Source: CAZIVP01 sp964542915 (GTDB lineage Bacteria; Calditrichota; Calditrichia; Calditrichales; Calditrichaceae). From it: a DNA stretch of 64,000 nt. Below are positions 34,359 through 43,205 of the stretch, in pieces. The stretch is taken from positions 1-64,000 of the forward strand of contig CAZIVP010000009.1 in NCBI GenBank assembly GCA_964542915.1, in the 5' to 3' direction. The position numbers and the translations under genes were made by a program. Under the pieces are notes generated by a model. That model ran no database searches and was not told the origin of the DNA. It saw nothing but the letters and a program-made list of their open reading frames with translations. The number at the start of each line of letters is the position of its first letter. The stretch's first letter is position 1.

Positions 34359-36632
34359 GTGTATTTTAACAGGATGATGCAGGAAGATCGGGAGATATTA
34401 CAGGATTTCATAGCCGAATGTAACGATGGCCTTGAACAGGTTGAGCGAACCCTCCTCGAACTCGAGGCCTATGCGGGAAACAGCACCCAAACAGACAATG
34501 ATTTAATCGACACGCTCTTTCGTACGTTTCATTCCATCAAAGGCAGCGCAGGTTTTATCGGACTGAACAAGATCAATGGCCTGACCCACCATGCGGAAAC
34601 GCTTCTGGATTTGATTCGTAAAGGGCAAATTGCGATCTCGAAAGAACACATCGATCTGTTGCTTGAAGTAAGCGACGCCCTGCAGACGCTGATTGACTAT
34701 CTGGGGGAACATTTTACCGAAGAAGGTTATACCGGCGCCGACCTGGAGCACTTACAAAACCGACTGCGGGAAAGGGCTGCAGGGGAAACCATTGTAGAGA
34801 AGAAAGAACAGAAAATTTGCCCGGAAGAGAACGAAGGAGACGGGGAAACCAGTCGTCAAAATCACGGCGTTCAGTCCTACCAAACCCGGGCTGAATTTCA
34901 GATTACAGATAACATGGTGCGGCAGTTTTTGTCCGAAGCCCACGACCTGCTCAATGGCATTGAACAGGCATTACTACAACTCGAAAATAATCCCGCGGAT
35001 ATAAAGCCGGTTGAAAGCGCTTTCCGTTCTCTGCACAGCCTTAAGGGTAATGCCGGATTTTTAAATTATTCGGATATTTATGAGATATGCCACAAAGCGG
35101 AAGAGAGTCTGGATGGAATACGAAAAGGAACGATTCGTATGGGGTCCCGACAAATTTCCCTGTTGTTGAAAATTGTGGATTTTATCCGGGATGCCCTCAA
35201 TCGATTATCCGAAAAGCAAACGCCCCGAATTCCGGGAAAACCCGGACTTCTGGATCTAATGAACGAAGGCTTGTTCAGCGACGCCATAAGCAACCATCAA
35301 ATTGAAACGCCCGATCCGGAAGAAAAAACAGATGCGTCGTATCATCAGAATGTCCAAGAGAAGTCAGCCCAAAAAAGTGAAAAAAAACCCCAACGCGCGG
35401 TAAACTCGCAATTAATGGATATAAACAAAAACGTCCGTTCAGCAAGTCAATCCGAGGTGATCCGGGTAGATGTCGGTAAACTGGATCGATTGATGGATTT
35501 GGTCGGAGAGATTGTGATCGCCGAATCCATGGTATCCCACAATCCTAAAATCGATATGGAAGCCATCGAGGGCTTCGAACAATCGATTAATTATTTACGC
35601 AAGAATGTGCGCGAATTACAAGACCTGGCCACTTCGATGCGGATGATTCCCCTGTCCGGTCTCTTTGGGAAAATGCGGCGCCTGGTTCGCGATATAGCTT
35701 CCAAAACCAACAAGAAGGTGCGGTTGGATATCAAGGGCGGCGAAACCGAAGTGGACCGATCCATTTTGGAGCGCATTTCCGATCCTCTCGTCCATATCCT
35801 GCGTAACGCGATTGATCACGGCATCGAAAATGCGGAAGAACGTAAGCGTAAGGGAAAAGATCCGGTCGGGCGCCTGTCTTTGGAAGCCAGGCAGGTGGGC
35901 GGCGAAATCTGGATTTCCGTCCGGGATGACGGCGCCGGCCTTGACCGGCAGACCATTTTGAAAAAAGCACTTGAGCGAAAACTGGTAGCCGGCGATGAAG
36001 CTGAAACCATGGAAGATGAAAAAGTGTGGAATCTGATCTTGAAAGCGGGTTTTTCCACCACAGAGAATGTAAGCGATATAAGTGGGCGCGGCGTGGGCAT
36101 GGATGTGGTAACGCGCAACGTGGAAAAAATACGGGGACGTGTTCAGATTCAAAGCGAAACGGCGCTGGGCACAACCATTACATTACGCATTCCGTTAACG
36201 ACCGCCATCATCGACGGGATGGTGTTACGCGTCGGCGATTGGCTTTATGCGATTCCGACACTTGATATCAAGGAATCCATGCGTGTTAGCAAAGAAGAAG
36301 TATTGCAATTGATCGATGGTCAGGAAGTCATTCACGTACGCGACCAGATTATCCCGGTTATTCAGTTGCGGGAATTGCACCGAATAGAAAAAGGCAAATA
36401 TGGTATTGATGAGGGGATTGTGGTTATCGCGGAAAACGCCGGACGGAATGTGGGTTTCTTAATCGATGAACTGTTTGGGCAACAACAACTGGTCATTAAA
36501 GCGCTGCCCGCTTATTTAGGAAAAATCGACGGCGTCTCCGGGTGTGCACTGCTCGGAAACGGCGATATCTGTCTTATCTTGGATTTGGCTAATCTGATTA
36601 AATTTACTGAAATGAGGCCGACCGATGTATAG
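34359..36632 (+). CDS. cheA: chemotaxis histidine kinase CheA with two HPt domains
   Basis: 757 aa from the GTG at 34359; the ATGs at 34374 and 34377 are alternatives and no start has a clear ribosome site. HPt1 has its His near 57 (FHSIKGSAGFIG) and HPt2 near 225 (LHSLKGNAGFLN). A CheY-binding P2 domain is not obvious. P3 dimerisation starts at IRVDVGKLDRLMDLVGE (about 367). P4 has HILRNAIDHGIE (N box), DDGAGLD and GFSTTENVSDISGRGVGMDVV. P5 is CheW-like to the end. It autophosphorylates under receptor control and passes phosphate to CheY/CheB. The downstream che genes support the role. Confidence 0.95.
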   Translation: MYFNRMMQEDREILQDFIAECNDGLEQVERTLLELEAYAGNSTQTDNDLIDTLFRTFHSIKGSAGFIGLNKINGLTHHAETLLDLIRKGQIAISKEHIDLLLEVSDALQTLIDYLGEHFTEEGYTGADLEHLQNRLRERAAGETIVEKKEQKICPEENEGDGETSRQNHGVQSYQTRAEFQITDNMVRQFLSEAHDLLNGIEQALLQLENNPADIKPVESAFRSLHSLKGNAGFLNYSDIYEICHKAEESLDGIRKGTIRMGSRQISLLLKIVDFIRDALNRLSEKQTPRIPGKPGLLDLMNEGLFSDAISNHQIETPDPEEKTDASYHQNVQEKSAQKSEKKPQRAVNSQLMDINKNVRSASQSEVIRVDVGKLDRLMDLVGEIVIAESMVSHNPKIDMEAIEGFEQSINYLRKNVRELQDLATSMRMIPLSGLFGKMRRLVRDIASKTNKKVRLDIKGGETEVDRSILERISDPLVHILRNAIDHGIENAEERKRKGKDPVGRLSLEARQVGGEIWISVRDDGAGLDRQTILKKALERKLVAGDEAETMEDEKVWNLILKAGFSTTENVSDISGRGVGMDVVTRNVEKIRGRVQIQSETALGTTITLRIPLTTAIIDGMVLRVGDWLYAIPTLDIKESMRVSKEEVLQLIDGQEVIHVRDQIIPVIQLRELHRIEKGKYGIDEGIVVIAENAGRNVGFLIDELFGQQQLVIKALPAYLGKIDGVSGCALLGNGDICLILDLANLIKFTEMRPTDV

Positions 36633-36907
36633 GTGTTCTGTAATGGAAGGCAAAGGGGATGTATAAATCGTCCATCAGACATGAGGGAAATAATAGTCAT
36701 CGAGTTTAAAATATATCCAAGGGGTGGGGGTTAAGTGATTTGTCGACGGTAAAGCCGCCAATTATAAAAAAGGAATGTTTGATTCCGGTATCAGGATCAA
36801 AGGCAGCGGTGGAAATTTTGCAGCCCTTAGCTTGTTCACAAGCGTCCTGATCGAGGGTTAATTTAAAAATATTAACTACGTCAACGATTCCGATTTTGGA
36901 GAACGCC

Positions 36908-37405
36908 ATGGAAGCACAGGAAACAATTGGAATACAGGAAGAGGATACCCAGCAAGATAAATATCTGACATTTCAGCTGGATGACACGGAATACGCCATA
37001 GAAATCTATTACGTGACCGAAATAATGGGTATGCAAAAAATCACCAAACTGCCCGAAATGCCTTCTTTTGTCAAAGGCGTGATCAACCTACGGGGTAAAG
37101 TAATACCGGTTGTCGATGTCCGTCTTCGCTTCGGATTTGAAGACCGTGCGTATGATGAACGCACCTGTATCATTGTCATCAACATCCGCGAATCAAATGT
37201 CGGTTTGATTGTAGACAGCGTGAAAGAAGTCGCCGACATCCCTTCGGAACAAATTGAAGCAGCGCCAAAAGTTAAAAAAGGGCAGGAAAGCCGCTTTATT
37301 CAGGGCCTCAGTAAAAGCGGGCAAAACGTAAAAATCATACTGCACATGGAAAAATTCCTTTATGACGAAGAACTCGAACACATTCAGGAACGATCGAAGA
37401 TGTGA
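36908..37405 (+). CDS. cheW: chemotaxis coupling protein CheW
   Basis: 165 aa from the ATG at 36908, with GGAG 7 bases upstream. The fold starts at DKYLTFQLDDTEYAIEIYYVTEIMGMQKITKLP (shown abbreviated), then FVKGVINLRGKVIPVVDVRLRFG, which is the CheW signature, and GLIVDSVKEVADIP. The N-terminal 18 residues are acidic and disordered. It links CheA to the methyl-accepting protein. 275 bp separate it from cheA, so it may have its own promoter. Confidence 0.94.
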   Translation: MEAQETIGIQEEDTQQDKYLTFQLDDTEYAIEIYYVTEIMGMQKITKLPEMPSFVKGVINLRGKVIPVVDVRLRFGFEDRAYDERTCIIVINIRESNVGLIVDSVKEVADIPSEQIEAAPKVKKGQESRFIQGLSKSGQNVKIILHMEKFLYDEELEHIQERSKM

Positions 37406-37452
37406 GACTATTTTGACATAACCTTTCTCAATAAAAACGGGGAGATTCAGGA

Positions 37453-37986
37453 ATGCGTATCTTTACTCAAACGGCTATACTTATATTGTGTTTTCTGATG
37501 GTTGCCATGGCCGGTGGCGTAACAACGCTGCAATTCTTTTTCACCGTGAAAAAAATATTTCCGAGTGCCGATCACGTCCATATCCTAATTTCCAAAAAGG
37601 CGTTTAACGAGCAAAAAACAAAGATTGTACGCAGCGCCAATCAGGTGCAATTAAAAACCACAATTTACGAAATCGAATCCATGTCGGATATCGGAAGCAA
37701 AATAAATCAGATACCTGACCATGCGATTGTGATCGTATATAGTAATCCTATTTTAATGAATAAGAAGAGCCGGCTTTTTATTTTGAAGAAAAGTACGGAT
37801 AAACAACTCTCGCTGGTTACCGATTCCGAAGCCTATACAAGAGCAGGCGCCCTTGTGGGATTGCTGCCGGCTGAGGACGATCGCACAAAACTCGTGGTGA
37901 ATTTAACCCATAACAAAAACATCGCCGGCCGGTTTACCCCGGAATTCATTCAAAAAATGGGTATAGCGCAGGTTATCCGTGAATAA
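37453..37986 (+). CDS. periplasmic YfiR-like (DUF4154-type) protein
   Basis: 177 aa with an N-terminal signal sequence (hydrophobic residues 8-25). The pattern afterwards is a strand VHILISKK, then KTTIYEIESMSDI, a strand AIVIVYSN, then QLSLVTDSEAYTRAGALVGLL, KLVVNL and a final GRFTPEFIQKMGIAQVI. This follows the order in YfiR/DUF4154 proteins (LTVSD-x-x-x-F-x-x-x-GG-x-I ... I-x-F-x-I-N ... L-x-I-S-x-x-L-L-x-L-A). The similarity is moderate; an ABC-substrate-binding-like fold is an alternative. It sits between cheW and the methyl-accepting protein, whose sensor domain looks CHASE8-like. Confidence 0.5.
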   Translation: MRIFTQTAILILCFLMVAMAGGVTTLQFFFTVKKIFPSADHVHILISKKAFNEQKTKIVRSANQVQLKTTIYEIESMSDIGSKINQIPDHAIVIVYSNPILMNKKSRLFILKKSTDKQLSLVTDSEAYTRAGALVGLLPAEDDRTKLVVNLTHNKNIAGRFTPEFIQKMGIAQVIRE

Positions 37987-38046
37987 GATTGAAAAAACAA
38001 AACGGATATAGTTGGGAAATGTTTATATAATAGCGGGAAATACGTT

Positions 38047-40344
38047 ATGGAAATGATCAAAAATGCTAAATTGCGCTTCGAATCCCTCAAAATTAAGTAC
38101 AAAATCATCTTAGGTCTGATGAGTATATTTTTGATTTTAGTGTTCAGCGGCGCTTTGATAATTCATGTTATCACTAAAGAAGCCCTCAATAAGAATTTAC
38201 AAATTGCACTTGAGGAGATGTCACGCATAGCTGCGGAGGGCGTTCAAACGGGACTTTTATTCGGCGACAATGAGACCGTAAAAGACGCCCTCGAGGGATT
38301 TACTAAAGACGATATGATCACCTACATCCGGGTTTTGGATGCTGAAGGCCGGAACATTTACCACTTTCGAAAACCGGGCCTGGCGACGGTGAGCCAAAAT
38401 ACTGAGGAATGGCGGCCATCCGGCGATCATGAGATTTTTACCGAACAGGATGTAATCTCGGATGGATCGGTTATCGGTCGTATTCAAATGGGACTTTCCC
38501 TGAAATCCAGCGAACAGGTCCTGGCCTATGTTCACAACATCTTAATACTTTTATCGTTGGGTGGTTTTTCCTTCATCGTATTTTTTCTGATTTTTGTGGC
38601 CAACCAAATTTCGAAGCCGATTGAAGACGTGGCCGGTGCTGCGGAAAGTTTACGGCACGGTAATCTCGAAATTGCAATCCATTATGAGCGTGAAGATGAA
38701 CTGGGCCATCTGGCAGAATCCTTCAAACGGCTGAGCGCCGACCTGAAGGCAAAGACCGAAGCCGCCCACATGATTGCCCGCGGTAATCTGGATGTGGAGG
38801 TTGTGGAAGTTTCGGAAAAGGATGTTTTGGGCAAGGCGATGAATCAGATTAAAGCAAACTTAAACGGTTTGTCCGATGAACTCCTATCATTAACAACGGG
38901 CGCTCAGAAAGGCGATCTGACAGGCCGCGGCAACAGTGCCGCCTTCGAAGGCCATTACCGCGACCTCATTGAAGGCATCAATAAAATGCTGGACACCATC
39001 CTGAAACCGTTTGAAGTGGCGCGGGATTCCATAGCCGATATCGCCAACGGTAAGATTCCATCCAGGATTGAAGAGTCTTATCAGGGAGAGTTTGAAGCGC
39101 TCCGTCGGAATTTGAATACGTGCTTTGATGCTTTGTCCGGACTGGTAGAAGATTCCAACCGCTTAATCGAAGATGCCGTGGCAGGCAAACTGGACACGCG
39201 GGTCGATAGTAACCGACATCTCGGCGATTTCAGACAAATCGTGCAGGGAATCAATAACACGCTTGATGCCGTGTTGAAACCGATCAACGAGGTACAGTCC
39301 TGCCTGATGAACGTGGAGAAAGGCGATTTGAGTGTGCTTGTTGAAGGTGATTATAAGGGAGATCATGCCCGCATGAAAAACGCCCTCAACGGCACGCTGG
39401 ATGCATTGAACCAAATCCTTGCAGAAGTTACGTCCACCATTGAACAGATTAATAACGGTGCTAATCAGGTATCCGATTCCAGTCAATCCGTTTCGCAGGG
39501 CGCAACAGAACAGGCCAGCTCCTTACAGGAGACCACCTCATCCATGACCGAAATCGGAGCCCAGTCGCGCAAGAATGCCGATCATGCAAAGCATGCAAAC
39601 CAATTTTCCACCGAAGCGCGCGATTCGGCCCGGAAGGGCAACGAGCAGATGAAGCAGCTGCTCTCCTCCATGGAAGAGATCAACCGGTCTTCCGATGAAA
39701 TCTCCAAAATTATTAAAGTAATCGATGATATCGCCTTTCAGACCAATCTGCTCGCTCTGAATGCGGCGGTTGAGGCAGCGCGGGCCGGTGTTCACGGCAA
39801 GGGTTTTGCGGTCGTGGCCGAGGAGGTCCGCAACCTGGCGCAGCGCAGCGCAAAAGCCGCCAGTGAAACGACGGAATTGATCGAAGGATCGCTGGCGCGC
39901 ATAAACCGCGGGACGGAGATCGCCAATAATACCGCAGAAACGTTTAAAGAGATTATTGACGGCATTACCAAGGTAAGCGATTTAATGGATGAGATCGCTA
40001 GCGCCTCCTCTGAACAGGTGGAGGGCATCGAACAGGTTAATCAGGCGCTCAATCAGATCGATCAGGTAACGCAATCGAATGCTGCCAACGCCGAACAAAG
40101 CGCCTCTGCAGCGGAACAACTCTCCGGCCAATCCCGCCATCTCCGCAGAATGATTGAACGCTTTACGCTGCAACAGGAAGTCCTCGAGCGAATCTCATCG
40201 GATCGCCGCAATGGAGAGAACGGGGCGCCGCTTTACAGAAAACGCCGGCCGCATAAATCAGAGACAGAGGCTAACGATTCCGGAAACGGCAAATATCTTT
40301 CACCTACCATCGAACTGGATGATGACGACTTCCAGGATTTTTAG
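38047..40344 (+). CDS. methyl-accepting chemotaxis protein with CHASE8-like sensor and HAMP array
   Basis: 765 aa. TM1 is about 22-44 and TM2 about 170-192. The periplasmic loop between them (IAAEGVQTGLLFGDNETVKDALEGF, abbreviated; YIRVLDAEGRNIYHF; GRIQMGLSL) resembles CHASE8 domains of YfiN-type cyclases. A canonical HAMP follows (SKPIEDVAGAAESLRHGNLE), then two or three HAMP-like units (ARGNLDVEV, KGDLTGR, NGKIPSRIEE, AGKLDTRVD, KGDLSVLV). The signalling tip is DIAFQTNLLALNAAVEAARAG ... FAVVAEEVRNLAQRS. The end is very acidic (LDDDDFQDF). It presumably controls CheA with CheW and is modified by CheR/CheB. Confidence 0.9.
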   Translation: MEMIKNAKLRFESLKIKYKIILGLMSIFLILVFSGALIIHVITKEALNKNLQIALEEMSRIAAEGVQTGLLFGDNETVKDALEGFTKDDMITYIRVLDAEGRNIYHFRKPGLATVSQNTEEWRPSGDHEIFTEQDVISDGSVIGRIQMGLSLKSSEQVLAYVHNILILLSLGGFSFIVFFLIFVANQISKPIEDVAGAAESLRHGNLEIAIHYEREDELGHLAESFKRLSADLKAKTEAAHMIARGNLDVEVVEVSEKDVLGKAMNQIKANLNGLSDELLSLTTGAQKGDLTGRGNSAAFEGHYRDLIEGINKMLDTILKPFEVARDSIADIANGKIPSRIEESYQGEFEALRRNLNTCFDALSGLVEDSNRLIEDAVAGKLDTRVDSNRHLGDFRQIVQGINNTLDAVLKPINEVQSCLMNVEKGDLSVLVEGDYKGDHARMKNALNGTLDALNQILAEVTSTIEQINNGANQVSDSSQSVSQGATEQASSLQETTSSMTEIGAQSRKNADHAKHANQFSTEARDSARKGNEQMKQLLSSMEEINRSSDEISKIIKVIDDIAFQTNLLALNAAVEAARAGVHGKGFAVVAEEVRNLAQRSAKAASETTELIEGSLARINRGTEIANNTAETFKEIIDGITKVSDLMDEIASASSEQVEGIEQVNQALNQIDQVTQSNAANAEQSASAAEQLSGQSRHLRRMIERFTLQQEVLERISSDRRNGENGAPLYRKRRPHKSETEANDSGNGKYLSPTIELDDDDFQDF

Positions 40345-40360
40345 GGAGCGGCGAAACAAG

Positions 40361-41200
40361 ATGGGTGGTTTACTAACCATAAGCGACAAAGAGTATGAAG
40401 CCATTCAGCGTTTGGTTTACGATAAATTCGGAATTTATTTAAGCCGGCAAAAACAATCTCTGATTACAGGACGATTGCACAAAGCGCTGAAAAATGACGG
40501 TTTCGAATCTTTTCAGGCTTTTTACGAGCATGTTTTAAATGATCGAAGCGGTCAGGGATTGAATACGCTTATTAATCGTATTTCCACCAATCACACCCAT
40601 TTTTATCGTGAGCCTGCCCATTTCCACTATTATCTCGAGCATGTATTGCCCGGGCAATTACCGCTTCTGTCCGATAAAAGAACGTCAATCAATCGAATAT
40701 GGTGCGCCGGCTGCGCCTCCGGCGAGGAGGCTTATACCATTGCGATGGTAGTGGCGCATTTCGAATCGCTCACCAAACAGACCCTGCCTTCGCGCATTTT
40801 GGGCACGGACATTTCCGATACGGCACTACAAAAGGCCAAGGCCGGAATCTACAGTGCGGAAAACGTTCAACGGCTACCGAAACAATGGCAGAGGCGTTAT
40901 TTCGAAGCGACCGGAGCAAACGAATATATCGTGAATTCCGCCGTACGCGGGCGCGTTTTGTTCCGTCGCTTGAATCTGATGCGCGGGATATACCCCTTCA
41001 AACACAAATTCCACACGATTTTTTGTCGCAATGTAATGATTTATTTCGATAAGGCCACAAGAGAGATACTGGCGGAGCGTTTAGCCCATTATTTACACAA
41101 GGGCGGCTATCTCTTTATCGGTCATTCCGAAAGCCTTGGGCGGCGCCACCGTTTTTTTGAGTACATAAAGCCCGCGATTTACAGGAAAAGGGAAGCCTGA
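40361..41200 (+). CDS. cheR: chemotaxis protein methyltransferase CheR
   Basis: 279 aa from the ATG at 40361, preceded by AGGGAG; the frame stays open further upstream over the mcp gene, but those residues do not match the family. Motifs: THFYREPAHFHYYLE, the SAM site IWCAGCASGEEAYTIAM, LGTDISDTALQKA, and IFCRNVMIYFD ... YLFIGHSESL. It methylates glutamates on the methyl-accepting protein using SAM. The stop overlaps the start of cheB by one base (TGATG). Confidence 0.93.
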   Translation: MGGLLTISDKEYEAIQRLVYDKFGIYLSRQKQSLITGRLHKALKNDGFESFQAFYEHVLNDRSGQGLNTLINRISTNHTHFYREPAHFHYYLEHVLPGQLPLLSDKRTSINRIWCAGCASGEEAYTIAMVVAHFESLTKQTLPSRILGTDISDTALQKAKAGIYSAENVQRLPKQWQRRYFEATGANEYIVNSAVRGRVLFRRLNLMRGIYPFKHKFHTIFCRNVMIYFDKATREILAERLAHYLHKGGYLFIGHSESLGRRHRFFEYIKPAIYRKREA

Positions 41201-42267
41201 TGCATAAAAATGCGATACGCGTATTGGTGGTGGATGATTCAGCCCTGGTGCGGGAGATCCTTGTGAACGGGTTGTCCCAGAACGACGGCATTACTGCCGT
41301 AGGCGCGGCGAGCGATCCTTACCTGGCGCGGGATATGATACTCAAACACCGGCCCGATGTGCTGACCCTTGATGTGGAAATGCCGCGCATGAACGGTCTG
41401 CAATTCTTAAAACGCTTGATGTCTCAATATCCGCTGCCGGTGATTATGGTAAGCGCTCTTACGTACGCGGGTTCAAAAACAACCCTTGAAGCGCTCGAAT
41501 ATGGTGCGGTGGATTTTGTGCTGAAGCCCTCCGCTAATGTCCGCGACGGCTTAACGGCTATGATAAAAATGTTACGGGAAAAAGTAAAAATGGCAGCTAA
41601 GGTTGATGTGAGTGCAAATGCCGTCCCTATGATGAGAGAAGCGCCTTTGGCCCCAAGGGATGCGCCTGTCAATCGCCCAAGCGACAAAGTGATTGCCATC
41701 GGCGCCTCCACGGGCGGCACCGAAGCGCTTAGACGTGTAATCACTGCATTGCCGCCCGATTTGCCCGGTATTGTTGCGGTGCAACACATGCCGGAAGGCT
41801 TTACCAAAATGTTTGCCCAACACTTGAATACGTTGACGCCCTGGCGGGTAAAAGAAGCTCAATCCGGAGACCGGGTTTTATCCGGCAATGTTTTGATCGC
41901 ACCCGGAAATTTGCACACACAATTGATTCGCTCCGGAAATGACTATCATGTGATTTGCAGACAAGGCGACGCCGTTTGCGGACACCGACCTTCCGTCGAT
42001 GTCCTCTTTCGTTCGGTTGCAAGACATGCGGGCAGAAAAGCGTTGGCGGTTATGTTAACCGGTATGGGCGATGACGGGGCGGACGCCATGGTTAAAATTC
42101 GCCGCGGCGGAGGGCGTACCGTCGCCCAGGACGAAGCAACATCTGTCGTGTTCGGTATGCCGAACGAGGCGTTTAAACGCGGCGGAGCAGAACAGTTAAC
42201 GCCTATTGATCAAATTCCTGCGGTTATTATTCAATATCTAAAGGAAAAAACGATTGCAAAGCACTGA
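41200..42267 (+). CDS. cheB: chemotaxis response regulator and methylesterase CheB
   Basis: 355 aa. The N-terminal receiver (1-120) has VVDDSA, phospho-Asp in TLDVEMPRMNGL and Lys in VLKPSA. After a linker, the esterase domain (from about 160) has the catalytic Ser in IGASTGGTEALR, His in VQHMPEGFT and Asp in MLTGMGDDGADAM. It removes methyl groups from the receptor or deamidates it when phosphorylated by CheA. It is coupled to cheR by a one-base overlap and overlaps cheD by 14 bases. Confidence 0.95.
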   Translation: MHKNAIRVLVVDDSALVREILVNGLSQNDGITAVGAASDPYLARDMILKHRPDVLTLDVEMPRMNGLQFLKRLMSQYPLPVIMVSALTYAGSKTTLEALEYGAVDFVLKPSANVRDGLTAMIKMLREKVKMAAKVDVSANAVPMMREAPLAPRDAPVNRPSDKVIAIGASTGGTEALRRVITALPPDLPGIVAVQHMPEGFTKMFAQHLNTLTPWRVKEAQSGDRVLSGNVLIAPGNLHTQLIRSGNDYHVICRQGDAVCGHRPSVDVLFRSVARHAGRKALAVMLTGMGDDGADAMVKIRRGGGRTVAQDEATSVVFGMPNEAFKRGGAEQLTPIDQIPAVIIQYLKEKTIAKH

Positions 42268-42745
42268 AGTCAGGGTGGGTGTGGGCGAAATTGTCGTCCG
42301 TAGCCAGATGCAGGATGTGATAAAAGCTTATGCGCTCGGATCGTGCGTGGCAGTCATTTTTTTTGCACGGGAGTTCCACCTGGCCGGAATGGCGCATGTG
42401 GCGTTGCCCGATTCGGGAATGGGTAATGGCAGACAAGCCCATTTACCGGGATACTTTGCGGATAAAGCGATCCCTGCACTAGTTGAAGCCTTCAAGAGGA
42501 ATGGCGTTAAACGGAAATCTCAGATACAAATTAAACTGGCGGGCGGGGCGCGTTTACTCGATCCCAATGCACACTTCTACATAGGTAAACGCAATGTGCT
42601 GGCGATTAAAAAAACATTATGGCATTATAAGTTGGGCGCCATCGCCGAGGATGTGGGCAAGGATTACAGTCGCACCGTTACGCTCCGTATTTCCGATGGT
42701 CGCGTAAACGTCGATTCGCCGGGTCGGGCCAGACGGCAATTATAA
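42254..42745 (+). CDS. cheD: chemoreceptor glutamine deamidase CheD
   Basis: 163 aa with a TTG start at 42254; AAGGA lies 8 bases before it inside the end of cheB. Motifs: VGVGEIVV, the catalytic Cys in YALGSCVAV, the His in GMAHVALPDS, and KLAGGARLL. It deamidates specific Gln residues of chemoreceptors. In systems with CheC or CheX it can be part of an adaptation feedback loop. It completes the cheR-cheB-cheD block. Confidence 0.92.
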   Translation: MQSTEVRVGVGEIVVRSQMQDVIKAYALGSCVAVIFFAREFHLAGMAHVALPDSGMGNGRQAHLPGYFADKAIPALVEAFKRNGVKRKSQIQIKLAGGARLLDPNAHFYIGKRNVLAIKKTLWHYKLGAIAEDVGKDYSRTVTLRISDGRVNVDSPGRARRQL

Positions 42746-42811
42746 TTAAGTATGAACGTAATCATACATTTGAATGGCTCAAAATAGATGGCAATAAGTC
42801 GGAGGTAGATC

Positions 42812-43204
42812 ATGATCGGCAGCGTACTGATCGTCGATGATTCCAGGACGGCGCGTAAGATGATACGGCGTATTCTTGAAATTTGTGGTTTGGAAGGGAT
42901 TCGTGTATTCGAAGCCTCCAATGGCATAGAAGCTTTGGATCTACTAAAAACGCAAACCGTGGACCTGATTTTAACCGACCTTAACATGCCGGAAATGGAC
43001 GGCGAACAATTGCTAAAACGTGTTAAGAGTTCACCCAAACTGTTCGATATTCCGGTTATCGTGATTACCAGTTTAAAAAATGATGCACATGAGAACCAAC
43101 TTATCTGCGAACATGCCAAAGCCGTCCTTTCGAAACCGGTCGCGATCCCGGAAATGCATAACGCCCTTCACGATGATCATTCAATGTATCACGGAGAATT
43201 ATAG
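42812..43204 (+). CDS. cheY: CheY-like single-domain response regulator
   Basis: 130 aa, a stand-alone receiver. The acidic pair is in VLIVDDSRTARKM, the phospho-Asp in ILTDLNMPEMDG, Thr/Ser in VIVITSLKN and Lys in VLSKPVA. A canonical length is 120-130 aa. It is the probable output of CheA. With no motor gene nearby, its target may be a flagellar switch, pili or another effector. The next gene (a CheX-like phosphatase) begins two bases after its stop. Confidence 0.92.
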   Translation: MIGSVLIVDDSRTARKMIRRILEICGLEGIRVFEASNGIEALDLLKTQTVDLILTDLNMPEMDGEQLLKRVKSSPKLFDIPVIVITSLKNDAHENQLICEHAKAVLSKPVAIPEMHNALHDDHSMYHGEL

Positions 43205-43205
43205 A

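Noticed and set aside
36706..36909. 67-codon minus-strand frame between cheA and cheW with protein-like composition
   Set aside because: It starts inside the first codons of cheW on the opposite strand, has no clear ribosome site and matches no family I know. It is more likely part of the cheW leader or chance.
40154..40360. Upstream extension of cheR over the end of the chemoreceptor gene
   Set aside because: The extra residues do not match CheR, and the ATG at 40361 has AGGGAG upstream and starts at the usual family position.
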